Shown one piece after another: positions 18,050 to 25,801 of a DNA stretch of 64,000 bases. A program made the position numbers and the translations under genes. Origin of the DNA: Bacillus sp. NTK034 (GTDB lineage Bacteria > Bacillota > Bacilli > Bacillales > Cytobacillaceae); NCBI RefSeq assembly GCF_017303275.1, contig NZ_JAFKOJ010000001.1, forward strand, positions 1 to 64,000. Reading direction: 5' to 3'. Below the pieces are notes generated by a model. That model was not told where the DNA came from. It saw nothing but the letters and a program-made list of their open reading frames with translations, and did not search any database. The stretch's first letter is position 1. Each line of letters opens with the position of its first letter.

Positions 18050-19945
18050 ATGGATATTCTAAAAAAAATTGAGATGTACAGACACGAAGAGGAAAAGCTT
18101 AAATGGGAAGGGACTTTTGGAGAGTATTTAGAAATTATTAAAGAGAAGCCATGGGTTGCCCAGTCAGCACATTCACGGGTATATAGCATGATTAAAGATG
18201 CCGGTGTGGAAGAAGTGAAGGGGCAAAAAAGATATCAGTTTTTCAGCAATCAGCTCTTTGGATTAGAAGAAGCTTTGGAAAGGTTAGTGGAAGAGTATTT
18301 CCATCCGGCAGCCAAACGCCTTGATGTCCGCAAAAGGATCCTTTTATTAATGGGTCCGGTCAGCGGCGGTAAATCAACATTAGTGACGATGCTAAAAAGA
18401 GGTTTGGAACTATATTCTCATTCTGATAGGGGAGCGGTCTATGCTATTAAGGGTTGCCCGATGCATGAAGATCCGCTTCATTTAATCCCGCACCATCTCC
18501 GAAAGGATTTCTATGACGAATATGGAATTAGAATTGAAGGAAATTTATCGCCACTGAATAGCATGCGTCTTGAGCAGGAATATGGCGGCCGCATTGAGGA
18601 TGTTTTGATTGAAAGGATCATTTTTTCGGAAGACCGAAGGGTAGGGATCGGAACTTTCAGCCCTTCAGATCCAAAATCACAGGATATTGCCGATCTGACT
18701 GGAAGCATTGACTTTTCAACCATTGCTGAATATGGTTCAGAATCAGATCCTCGTGCCTATCGTTTTGATGGAGAACTAAATAAGGCAAACCGCGGTATGA
18801 TGGAATTCCAGGAAATGCTGAAGTGCGACGAGAAGTTTTTATGGCATTTATTGTCCCTGACTCAGGAAGGCAACTTTAAAGCTGGACGCTTCGCTCTGAT
18901 TTCGGCAGATGAGCTAATTGTCGCTCACACGAATGAAACAGAGTATCGTTCATTCATTTCCAATAAAAAGAATGAAGCACTGCATTCCAGGATAATTGTT
19001 ATGCCAATCCCATATAATTTAAAGGTTTCAGAGGAAGAGAAGATTTACGATAAAATGATTCGTGAAAGCGATGTTTCCAATGTGCACATTGCACCGCATA
19101 CCTTGAGGGTTGCAGCGATGTTTACGATTTTAACCCGTATGAAAGATCCGAAAAAAGGCGATATAGATTTAGTTAAAAAAATGCGTTTGTATGATGGAGA
19201 GAGCGTTGAAGGCTATAACAGGGCTGATGTGGAAGAATTGAAAAAAGAGCATGCAGATGAAGGCATGAGCGGTATTGATCCGCGCTATGTCATCAACAGG
19301 ATCTCTTCTACAATCATCCGCAAAAATATCACAAGCATCAATGCGCTGGATGTATTGCGGTCGCTTAAAGAAGGATTGGATCAGCATCCATCCATTACTC
19401 CAGAGCTGAAGGAAAGATACCTGAACTTTATTTCTCTGGCCCGCAAAGAGTATGATGATATTGCGAAGAAAGAAGTACAAAAGGCATTTGTTTATTCTTA
19501 TGAAGAATCTGCGAAAACGCTTATGGAAAACTATCTTGATAATGTTGAAGCATACTGCAATAAAGCGAAGCTGCGCGACCCATTAACCGGTGAGGAAATC
19601 AGTCCGGATGAAAAGCTGATGCGCTCAATCGAAGAACAGATCGGCATCTCCGAGAATGCGAAGAAAGCATTCAGGGAGGAAATCCTCATCCGCATCTCAG
19701 CTTACGCAAGAAAAGGCAAGCGCTTTGACTATAATTCGCATGACCGTCTGCGTGAAGCAATCCAGAAGAAGCTTTTCGCTGACCTGAAAGATGTGGTGAA
19801 GATCACCACATCTTCAAAAACGCCGGATGAGCAGCAGCTGAAGAAGGTGAATGAAGTTGTAGCAAGATTAATTGACGAACATGGCTATAACTCAACATCA
19901 GCAAACGAACTGCTCCGCTATGTGGGAAGCTTGCTGAATCGTTAA
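18050..19945 (+). CDS. prkA: PrkA serine protein kinase / AAA+ protein
   Basis: 631 residues, exactly the B. subtilis length. An N-terminal AAA+ PrkA domain (about 20-380) carries the Walker A motif GPVSGGKST near residue 103; the C-terminal PrkA domain (about 385-625) was first described as kinase-like. Described as a serine kinase or AAA+ protease-like factor acting in sporulation and general stress. ATG 18050 follows AGGGGGAGG. It belongs with yhbH and spoVR, both in this window; the trio is conserved and co-regulated in many bacteria (YeaG-YeaH-YcgB in enterobacteria). Confidence 0.95.
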   Translation: MDILKKIEMYRHEEEKLKWEGTFGEYLEIIKEKPWVAQSAHSRVYSMIKDAGVEEVKGQKRYQFFSNQLFGLEEALERLVEEYFHPAAKRLDVRKRILLLMGPVSGGKSTLVTMLKRGLELYSHSDRGAVYAIKGCPMHEDPLHLIPHHLRKDFYDEYGIRIEGNLSPLNSMRLEQEYGGRIEDVLIERIIFSEDRRVGIGTFSPSDPKSQDIADLTGSIDFSTIAEYGSESDPRAYRFDGELNKANRGMMEFQEMLKCDEKFLWHLLSLTQEGNFKAGRFALISADELIVAHTNETEYRSFISNKKNEALHSRIIVMPIPYNLKVSEEEKIYDKMIRESDVSNVHIAPHTLRVAAMFTILTRMKDPKKGDIDLVKKMRLYDGESVEGYNRADVEELKKEHADEGMSGIDPRYVINRISSTIIRKNITSINALDVLRSLKEGLDQHPSITPELKERYLNFISLARKEYDDIAKKEVQKAFVYSYEESAKTLMENYLDNVEAYCNKAKLRDPLTGEEISPDEKLMRSIEEQIGISENAKKAFREEILIRISAYARKGKRFDYNSHDRLREAIQKKLFADLKDVVKITTSSKTPDEQQLKKVNEVVARLIDEHGYNSTSANELLRYVGSLLNR

Positions 19946-19951
19946 AAAGAA

Positions 19952-19986
19952 GAGCCTGGCAGAGTTGCTGCCAGGCTTATTTTTGC
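19952..19986 (+). terminator. Terminator after prkA
   Basis: Hairpin GCCTGGCAG-AGTTG-CTGCCAGGC followed by TTATTTTTG. Confidence 0.85.
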
Positions 19987-20044
19987 GGGTGATGGAGAAA
20001 AGACTGTGGTGTAATTGATAGATTTAATGAAAAATACCCATATA

Positions 20045-20070
20045 AAAAAGAGGCTCCGAAAGCCTCTTCA
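20045..20070 (-). terminator. Terminator of the small zinc-ribbon gene
   Basis: AAGAGGCT-CCGAA-AGCCTCTT hairpin; read on the minus strand it follows the stop codon directly and ends in TTTTTTATA. Confidence 0.75.
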
Positions 20071-20208
20071 TCAATTTTTCTCTATTTTAAGTGCAGCTTT
20101 TTTCTTTTTTTTCTGGCATTCCGGACAAATCGGCTTGTTCTCAAGATAAACGGTCCGATCATACAGTGATAATTCACCGCACCAGCTGCAGCAAAGGATT
20201 TCGCTCAT
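20071..20208 (-). CDS. Small 45-residue zinc-ribbon-like protein
   Basis: Begins MSEILCCSWCGELSLYDR, with a second Cys pair in ICPECQ and a Lys-rich tail. The two CxxC pairs (CSWC and CPEC) about 22 residues apart are typical of a treble-clef or zinc ribbon. GGGGGGAT is a good RBS and a terminator follows. Similar short Cys-pair proteins are common and unnamed in Bacillaceae; no function is assigned. It is convergent with prkA. Confidence 0.7.
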   Translation of the reverse strand: MSEILCCSWCGELSLYDRTVYLENKPICPECQKKKKKAALKIEKN

Positions 20209-20324
20209 AAAGATCCCCCCTTTAGTATAATCCTATTTTCGCCTGGCCATCTTTATGCAGCAGAACCTGCCTAAAAGTTTAGATAAGCCCAACACAGGGT
20301 ATAAATAAAGCAGAGGTGATATTC

Positions 20325-20510
20325 ATGAAAAAGAAAGAATTAGATAAGGATTATACACCGAGAAACAGCTCAATGGCAGAGAATATTGAAGAAATGGAAA
20401 ATCTGGGAAAGCAAATGGAGAATTTGCGGACCAATAAAGAATTAAAAGAGGATTATGATAAATATCCCGATCCCATTCAGCATAAAAACAAGGACAAGAA
20501 CCTTCGCTAA
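20325..20510 (+). CDS. Small hydrophilic hypothetical protein (61 aa)
   Basis: Very charged, Lys/Glu-rich 61-residue protein (MKKKELDKDYTPRNSSMAEN start; ends KNKDKNLR), probably helical in the middle (MENLGKQMENLRTNKE). ATG 20325 has AGAGGTG at correct spacing. It resembles small acid-soluble or stress peptides in composition only; no family is recognised. The roughly 300 bases after it, up to yhbH, contain a possible CATATGAT sigma-E -10 near 20628 but no gene. Confidence 0.6.
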   Translation: MKKKELDKDYTPRNSSMAENIEEMENLGKQMENLRTNKELKEDYDKYPDPIQHKNKDKNLR

Positions 20511-20812
20511 ACGCGGAGGTTTATTTTGTTTATTTAGGCAAATCCCCATATTAAAAAATGGGCTTGTCCAAAAGATGATGCGAATGTCTTATTGTCAAAA
20601 TTATTTGTAAATTATTTTGTCTTCTCGCATATGATAGAGTAATAAACATTTCTTTGTATTGGTGCATTAATAACAAATTTGCTGCCGGGAAATGAGTCTA
20701 TGAAAGTAAGGCAGACTGCTGAATTGGGGATGTTTCATCTTTTTTGACACTCGCGATATTGTATGTTGGAAAGCTGTAATGTGTGAAATTGAATTTAAAA
20801 GGAGGGGTTAAC

Positions 20813-21985
20813 ATGACGAATGTCAATAACCATCAGTTTGTAATTTCCCAAGAAGATTGGTCCCTCCATCGCAAAGGCTATGATGACCAGCAGCGTCATC
20901 AGGATAAAGTCCAGGAAGCAATCCGCAACAATTTGCCTGATTTGATAACGGAAGAAAACATTGTAATGTCGAATGGGCGGGAAGTAGTGAAAATTCCGAT
21001 TCGCTCATTGGATGAATACAAAATCCGTTATAACTATGATAAAAACAAACATGTCGGCCAAGGCGATGGAGATAGCCAGATTGGAGATGTAGTGGCACGT
21101 GATGGATCCGGCAGCCAGAAAGGACCCGGAAAGGGGCAAGGAGCAGGCGACCAGGCAGGCGAGGATTATTTTGAAGCAGAAGTATCACTGATGGAAATTG
21201 AAGAAGCTTTATTTAAACAATTGGAATTGCCTAATTTAAAAAGAAAAGAGCAGGATGAAAACCTGGTAGAGGACATCGAATTTAATGATATCAGAAAGAC
21301 TGGATTAATGGGCAATATTGATAAGAAACGCACCATGATGTCGGCATTTAAGCGTAATGCAATGAGTGGAAAAGCAGCGTTCCACCCAATTTATAAGGAA
21401 GATTTGAAGTTTAAGACCTGGAATGAAATTGTAAAGCCTGATTCAAAGGCTGTTGTGCTTGCTATGATGGATACGAGCGGCTCGATGGGGATCTGGGAAA
21501 AGTATATGGCCAGAAGCTTTTTCTTCTGGATGACACGCTTCCTGAGAACTAAATATGAGACAGTCGAGATTGAATTTATTGCCCACCATACTGAAGCAAA
21601 GGTTGTTTCAGAAGAGGACTTTTTCTCAAAAGGAGAAAGCGGGGGAACCATCTGTTCATCTGCCTATCGTAAAGCGCTTGAACTGATTGAGGTCAAATAC
21701 GACCCGCGCAAATATAATATTTACCCTTTCCACTTCTCAGACGGTGATAACCTGACCTCTGACAACGCCCGCTGTGTAAAGCTGGTGGAAGACCTGATGA
21801 AGGTGTCCAATATGTTCGGATATGGTGAAGTTAACCAGTATAACCGCCATTCGACCCTGATGTCAGCCTATAAAAATATTAAAAATGAGGATTTCCGCTA
21901 TTATATCCTTAAGCAAAAAGCAGATGTATTCCATGCGATGAAGAGTTTCTTCAAACAGGAGGAAGATAAGAAGAAGTATGCTTAA
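20813..21985 (+). CDS. yhbH: Sporulation protein YhbH (DUF444)
   Basis: 390 residues, like the B. subtilis protein. The family has a von Willebrand-A-like region with the MIDAS-type motif MDTSGSMG (about residue 220) and later FHFSDGDN. A Gly/Gln-rich linker lies at about 85-120. YhbH acts with PrkA and SpoVR in a sporulation/stress module of unknown molecular activity. Start ATG 20813 has AAAGGAGGGG. It is monocistronic with a terminator directly after the stop. Confidence 0.95.
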   Translation: MTNVNNHQFVISQEDWSLHRKGYDDQQRHQDKVQEAIRNNLPDLITEENIVMSNGREVVKIPIRSLDEYKIRYNYDKNKHVGQGDGDSQIGDVVARDGSGSQKGPGKGQGAGDQAGEDYFEAEVSLMEIEEALFKQLELPNLKRKEQDENLVEDIEFNDIRKTGLMGNIDKKRTMMSAFKRNAMSGKAAFHPIYKEDLKFKTWNEIVKPDSKAVVLAMMDTSGSMGIWEKYMARSFFFWMTRFLRTKYETVEIEFIAHHTEAKVVSEEDFFSKGESGGTICSSAYRKALELIEVKYDPRKYNIYPFHFSDGDNLTSDNARCVKLVEDLMKVSNMFGYGEVNQYNRHSTLMSAYKNIKNEDFRYYILKQKADVFHAMKSFFKQEEDKKKYA

Positions 21986-22009
21986 GAGAGGGGAACCTCT
22001 CTTTTTTAT
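21985..22009 (+). terminator. Terminator after yhbH
   Basis: AGAGAGG-GGAA-CCTCTCT followed by six T. Confidence 0.8.
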
Positions 22010-22015
22010 TCCAAA

Positions 22016-22046
22016 AAAAAAGACCCCAAACGGGGGTCTTCTGCTA
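22016..22046 (-). terminator. Terminator of the YflT-like gene
   Basis: AAGACCCC-AAAC-GGGGTCTT hairpin; on the minus strand it lies just after the stop and runs into a T-tract. Confidence 0.8.
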
Positions 22047-22658
22047 TTAGAGCCTTTCCTTCGTATATCGTTCATCCCTGTTAAATTCAGCACTGGTTTT
22101 CACATCGGCAGACTTGGGTGAAATGTGAACAGGATCATTATCCTGATTATTGAGAGCACATGTGTAACCAGTTTTATCTGCCAGTGTCTTGATATCTGAT
22201 TCATGGACAGCTTCCCGGGCTGAAGCGCTTTCGAGATACCCTTCTGGGTCTTCAGCACTGATCCTTTGATTGTCCTCCTGGGAAGCGGGATAGTTCCCAT
22301 AGTAGTCCGCGATTAAGACATACTTTCCATCAAATACCATGCTTGCGTATTTATCCAAGTCATGTTCATCAAACCGTGTACCATCTTTTTTATTAGGATC
22401 CATTCCTGAACTTGTGGCTGGATCTTCTCCCATAAAAAGGGCTTTCACTGAATCAAGAAAGCGCTGATTGCCGAGCTCCTGGGATCCGACTATTCGCAAG
22501 TTCACTCCATGATTGTTTGCAAAGCTTTCGAGGTTCGCTCCATCTTTTGAGACAATCACAAGGTTGTCTTTCTGATACCCGTTTGACAAGGCCCCTTCAA
22601 TAGCAACTTTAAGATCTTCCTGAGTATCATACCCGCCTACTAATATATTTTTCTTCAT
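22047..22658 (-). CDS. General stress protein, YflT/17M-type domain
   Basis: 203 residues. The N-terminal heat-induced stress domain (YflT, about 3-110) starts KKNILVGGYDTQEDLKVAIE and contains NLVIVSKDGANLE. The C-terminal part is acidic and has a terminal duplicate-free region rich in Asp/Lys. Members are cytoplasmic sigma-B general stress proteins without known activity. A sigma-B-like promoter is found upstream at 22693-22718, in agreement. Confidence 0.85.
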   Translation of the reverse strand: MKKNILVGGYDTQEDLKVAIEGALSNGYQKDNLVIVSKDGANLESFANNHGVNLRIVGSQELGNQRFLDSVKALFMGEDPATSSGMDPNKKDGTRFDEHDLDKYASMVFDGKYVLIADYYGNYPASQEDNQRISAEDPEGYLESASAREAVHESDIKTLADKTGYTCALNNQDNDPVHISPKSADVKTSAEFNRDERYTKERL

Positions 22659-22692
22659 ATTTTCACTCCTAATGTCATATTATATTTTCTAA

Positions 22693-22718
22693 TTTCCCTG
22701 AATTGCAGGAGGAGAAAC
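22693..22718 (-). promoter_or_regulatory. Sigma-B-like promoter
   Basis: On the minus strand GTTTCT (22718-22713), 14 bases, then GGGAAA (22698-22693), matching the sigma-B pattern GTTTNN-N13/15-GGGWAW, 35 bases from the start codon. Confidence 0.6.
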
Positions 22719-22871
22719 TTTCTTTTTCTTTTGAAGGGCAGACAGTCAACAAAGGAATAAACTATCCTGAATCATTACATGGTACAAGCCATATGAATTA
22801 ATAAAACAAAGTAAATACAGTATGATAAAGATAATAGCCAATAAATTGGAATTGCTGCTGGAGGTGGGTAG

Positions 22872-23510
22872 ATGGAGATTGAGAAACTGGCTAAAAGGTT
22901 AAGTAACAGGACCCCAGTCATTTTAGGGAGTGAGCGATTTTCGAAATTCGCTATTTTGCTTCCGTTGGTTGAGATAAATAATGAGGTACATGTCCTTTTT
23001 GAAGTGCGTTCACTTACAATGAGAAGGCAGCCTGGGGAGGTCTGTTTCCCGGGCGGGAGAATAGATCCGGAAGATAGGGATGAGGAGCATACGGCTATCC
23101 GTGAAACCTCAGAGGAACTCGGAGTGAATGAAGACAGCATCACAGATGTGTCCCCGCTGGATTACATGATTTCCTTCGGTCAAATTATTTACCCTTATGC
23201 AGGCATTATCCATAATCCGGACCAGATTAAGCCAAACCCTGATGAAGTGGAAGAAGTTTTTACAGTCCCTCTTTCATTTCTAAAAAAAGTAAAGCCGGAA
23301 ATGTATCACGTGAATTTTAAAGTAGAGCCCGAAGAGAATTTTCCATTTGACTTGATTGCCGGAGGTGAAAATTACAATTGGCAGGCAAGGAAAGTAGAAG
23401 AAGTATTTTACTATTTTAAAGATAAGGTTATTTGGGGGCTGACTGCCCGAATTCTTAAGCATTTTCTTGAAATCATTACTGAAGATTTCGAGGAAAGTAA
23501 GAGCGTTTGA
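22872..23510 (+). CDS. Nudix CoA pyrophosphatase family protein
   Basis: 212 residues. The Nudix box is visible as PGGRIDPED ... AIRETSEELGV (about residues 55-84) and is preceded by MRRQPGEVCFPGG, the NudL/CoA-diphosphatase (UPF0035) signature. Such enzymes hydrolyse CoA or oxidised CoA to 3',5'-ADP and phosphopantetheine. Cytoplasmic. GGAGGTGGG is the RBS for the ATG at 22872. Monocistronic, between a stress gene and the SAM-riboswitch operon. Confidence 0.9.
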   Translation: MEIEKLAKRLSNRTPVILGSERFSKFAILLPLVEINNEVHVLFEVRSLTMRRQPGEVCFPGGRIDPEDRDEEHTAIRETSEELGVNEDSITDVSPLDYMISFGQIIYPYAGIIHNPDQIKPNPDEVEEVFTVPLSFLKKVKPEMYHVNFKVEPEENFPFDLIAGGENYNWQARKVEEVFYYFKDKVIWGLTARILKHFLEIITEDFEESKSV

Positions 23511-23532
23511 AGAAAATAATTTTCAAAAAAGG

Positions 23533-23561
23533 TTGACGCAGTCCTTATAAATGTTTATGAT
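23533..23561 (+). promoter_or_regulatory. Sigma-A promoter of the S-box transcript
   Basis: TTGACG (23533-23538), 17-base spacer, TATGAT (23556-23561), about 27 bases upstream of the riboswitch. Confidence 0.75.
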
Positions 23562-23587
23562 TCATATAAATTGAATACTTTGAAACT

Positions 23588-23690
23588 TCTTATCAAGAGA
23601 GGCGGAGGGACTGACCCTATGAAGCCTCGGCAACCAGCATTTATGCACGGTGCCAAATTCAGAGGAATACATTTTCCGAAGATAAGAAGG
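23588..23690 (+). ncRNA. SAM-I (S-box) riboswitch
   Basis: The 5' strand of P1 (CTTATC) is followed by AAGAGAGGCGGAGGGAC, the conserved TGAAGCCTCGGCAACC and GGTGCCAAATTC blocks, then GATAAG closes P1. These are the S-box hallmarks. When SAM is bound a downstream terminator (23717-23755) forms; low SAM allows transcription. It controls the homoserine dehydrogenase gene 110 bases downstream. Confidence 0.95.
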
Positions 23691-23716
23691 CGGAATGAAC
23701 GGAACGTAAATTCAAA

Positions 23717-23755
23717 CCCCTTCTTGTCTGTATAGACGGAAGGGGTTTTTTGTTT
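23717..23755 (+). terminator. Riboswitch-controlled terminator
   Basis: CCCCTTC-TTGTCTGTATAGAC-GGAAGGGG hairpin with TTTTTTG tail; expression platform of the SAM riboswitch. Confidence 0.85.
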
Positions 23756-23799
23756 TTATAGTTTTCTGCACTTTAAATATTAACCAGGGGGAATGTGAA

Positions 23800-25017
23800 A
23801 TGTCAGCGATAACGATTGGGCTATTGGGGTTTGGAACAGTTGGAAAAGGAGTGTATGAAACGATCAGCAAACATCAGGGAAGGCTCCAGGCGATATTCGG
23901 GAAAGAAGTGAAGGTCTCGGCCATCCTTGTCAAAAATGTGAGTAAGCATTCTTTGCCTGATGATGAGGTGCTTTTAACTGATGACTTTCAGGATATTATT
24001 GAGCTTCCTAAGCTTGATGTCGTAATTGATGCCATTGTTGGCAGGGAACCAGGCTATACGTATTTGCGCCAGGCCATATCGAGAGGATGCCATGTCATTA
24101 CAGCAAATAAGGAGATGTTTGCATTCCATGGAAGTGAGCTTGCGAGGCTCGCAAAAGAAAATAATGTATCATTAGGATTTGAAGCAACAGTCGGAGGCGG
24201 GATCCCTATAATTCAGACTATCAAGCAGCTGCTGAATGCCAACAAGATTGAACGGATCGAAGGAATTTTAAATGGCACATCCAATTTCATTTTGACAAGT
24301 ATGCGCGAGGAGAACTTATCATTTGAAGAAGCACTGAAAATAGCGCAGGAAAAAGGATATGCAGAAGCCGATCCGAAAAATGATATAGAAGGATATGACG
24401 CTTTTTACAAAGCGGTTGTTCTGAGCGAGCTGGTATTCGGGAAAGCACCGGCGCAGGAAACATCTGTTAGAGAAGGCATTACTGATATTACAATTGAGCA
24501 AATCCGTTTGGCTGATACCCTGGGCCTGAAATTTAAACATGTAGCATCGATTCAGAGAGAAAAAGATACTATCCGCTGTACTGTAAAACCGGTCCTGACA
24601 GTGGAGGCACATCCCTTGTACAGAGTAGAAGGAGTGCAAAATGCAGTTTCGATTGATGCGGATATTGTCGGGAATATCAGCCTGCAGGGTCCTGGTGCCG
24701 GCATGTTCCCGACAGCCAGCGCAATTATTGAAGATCTGATTCATGTTGGCAGAGCCGATATTCCTTCAGTCTTTGAGGAAGGCGACTCGGAAGGGACTGT
24801 TCTTGAACAGGCAGTTTGGATTATATTTGGTGATGCTGATAAAGGGGGATTGCCTGAAGGATTTGAAACAATCAGCAAAGTTTCAAAAGATGCCTTCATC
24901 GTTAAGGCATCATTGAAAGCTGTATCTTTATTAGATACATCATATTTGAAGGCTTATCAGGTGCTTGGAGATTACGCTCCTGCTGCAAAGGAAAATAAGC
25001 AGGTACAGCCGGTATAA
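23800..25017 (+). CDS. hom: Homoserine dehydrogenase
   Basis: Reduces aspartate semialdehyde to homoserine with NAD(P)H, the branch to methionine and threonine. 405 residues. Nucleotide site GLLGFGTVGKGVYE, then TANKEMFAFHG, GGGIPIIQ, NGTSNFILT and the catalytic Lys/Asp region GYAEADPKNDIEGYDA. The C-terminal about 75 residues do not look like the ACT domain found in B. subtilis Hom; they end in a Gln/Pro tail. Single gene, with control by SAM riboswitch rather than with thrC-thrB, so it is probably dedicated to methionine synthesis. Confidence 0.92.
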   Translation: MSAITIGLLGFGTVGKGVYETISKHQGRLQAIFGKEVKVSAILVKNVSKHSLPDDEVLLTDDFQDIIELPKLDVVIDAIVGREPGYTYLRQAISRGCHVITANKEMFAFHGSELARLAKENNVSLGFEATVGGGIPIIQTIKQLLNANKIERIEGILNGTSNFILTSMREENLSFEEALKIAQEKGYAEADPKNDIEGYDAFYKAVVLSELVFGKAPAQETSVREGITDITIEQIRLADTLGLKFKHVASIQREKDTIRCTVKPVLTVEAHPLYRVEGVQNAVSIDADIVGNISLQGPGAGMFPTASAIIEDLIHVGRADIPSVFEEGDSEGTVLEQAVWIIFGDADKGGLPEGFETISKVSKDAFIVKASLKAVSLLDTSYLKAYQVLGDYAPAAKENKQVQPV

Positions 25018-25037
25018 TATGATGATGCTAAAAAACT

Positions 25038-25066
25038 GGAGGGGCAAGCTTATGAGCTGCCCCTCC
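25038..25066. other. Strong hairpin, left flank of the HEARO-like element
   Basis: GGAGGGGC-A-AGCT-TATG-AGCT-GCCCCTCC forms a 12-bp stem with one bulged A. No T-run follows, so it is a poor terminator. It may stop transcription of hom or be the left end of the element at 25100-25280. Confidence 0.55.
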
Positions 25067-25099
25067 TGAGGTATGTTTAGAGATGGTGGATGTTATCGC

Positions 25100-25281
25100 A
25101 GTCTAACGGGCAGTAAGCCTCCCTTTTCCAGACTCAGAGGAATCGAAAAAGGATAAGTGGGAGTCCAACTGCCCGTAAAGGCCCGCCAGCAGAACAAAGA
25201 CTAAAAACGCCACGTCCTGTGGGCCACAACTTATAATCAGTGGGAGTATAAAGCCCCCTCACTGATTGAAGTTTCACTTTA
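25100..25281 (+). ncRNA. HEARO / IscB omega-RNA-like element without an ORF
   Basis: The core GGATAAGTGGGAGTCCAACT, then GCCCGTAAAGGCCCGCCAGC, closely matches the HEARO RNA scaffold (the omega-RNA of IscB). Pairings fit: ACGGGCAGT (25106-25114) with ACTGCCCGT (25168-25176), GACTC (25131-25135) with GAGTC (25161-25165), and GGCCC (25180-25184) with GGGCC (25221-25225). A hairpin AATCAGTG ... CACTGATT (25235-25267) then resembles an IS200/IS605-type right end. No iscB, tnpB or tnpA ORF is present. The last bases overlap the stop codon of the ykvS-like gene. The scaffold match is from memory of the family, not a search. Confidence 0.75.
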
Positions 25282-25473
25282 AGCCTGCTGGTTCTTTAAC
25301 AAAGGGTTATTTAATCCAGAATAAAGGTCTTTTACATGAACTGTTACAATCTTAGCACCAATCTGGACATGGACCATATTATCAAAAACAGCTGTTACCA
25401 GGCCGTTTAATGAAACATTCGCACCAATATTGAGATCTTTGCCGGGAGTTTTAACATTTTTCTTGTCTGCCAT
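25279..25473 (-). CDS. DUF2187 (YkvS-like) small protein
   Basis: 64 residues with a KOW/SH3-like beta barrel: IGANVSLNGLVTAVFDNMVH then VQIGAKIVTVHVKDLY. Related B. subtilis proteins such as YkvS have no defined role. Its stop codon coincides with the right edge of the HEARO-like element, so insertion occurred next to, or replaced, its original 3' end. Upstream (25474-25800) I see a REP-like palindrome and no other gene. Confidence 0.75.
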   Translation of the reverse strand: MADKKNVKTPGKDLNIGANVSLNGLVTAVFDNMVHVQIGAKIVTVHVKDLYSGLNNPLLKNQQA

Positions 25474-25589
25474 CGTAACACCATCCCATTCCGTTTTATT
25501 GAAACTTATACATAGAATATTGCCTTTTTATAGTAAAATAAACGCTTTAATAAAAAAAGTCCAGTAAAATAGCCTGTTTTTTTATCGAC

Positions 25590-25625
25590 AAATTTTATTG
25601 GTGCCAGGTACCTGTCGAATTTTCT
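25590..25625. repeat. Possible REP-like palindrome
   Basis: GGTGCCAGGTACC (25602 region) is nearly self-complementary and is flanked by TCGACAAATTTTA and TGTCGAATTTTC, near copies of each other. Similar GGTGCC-type palindromes are scattered in Bacillus chromosomes. Only one copy was noticed here. Confidence 0.35.
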
Positions 25626-25801
25626 CTTTATAAATAATTAAGCATTCTTCCGAAATCAAATATAACCGAAAGAAATGCTTGAAGGGAATACGCAATGAAT
25701 GCTATCTAATTTTGGATCTAACTGGCAGGAGTGAAATTCAAACAAAGAGGGTATTTATAGTCCGTAAAAATACAATTTCAGAAAAGGATGAAAAACGGAA
25801 T

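Noticed and set aside
25018-25280. iscB, tnpB or tnpA gene in the HEARO-like element
   Set aside because: No frame of useful length exists in this 260-base gap on either strand.
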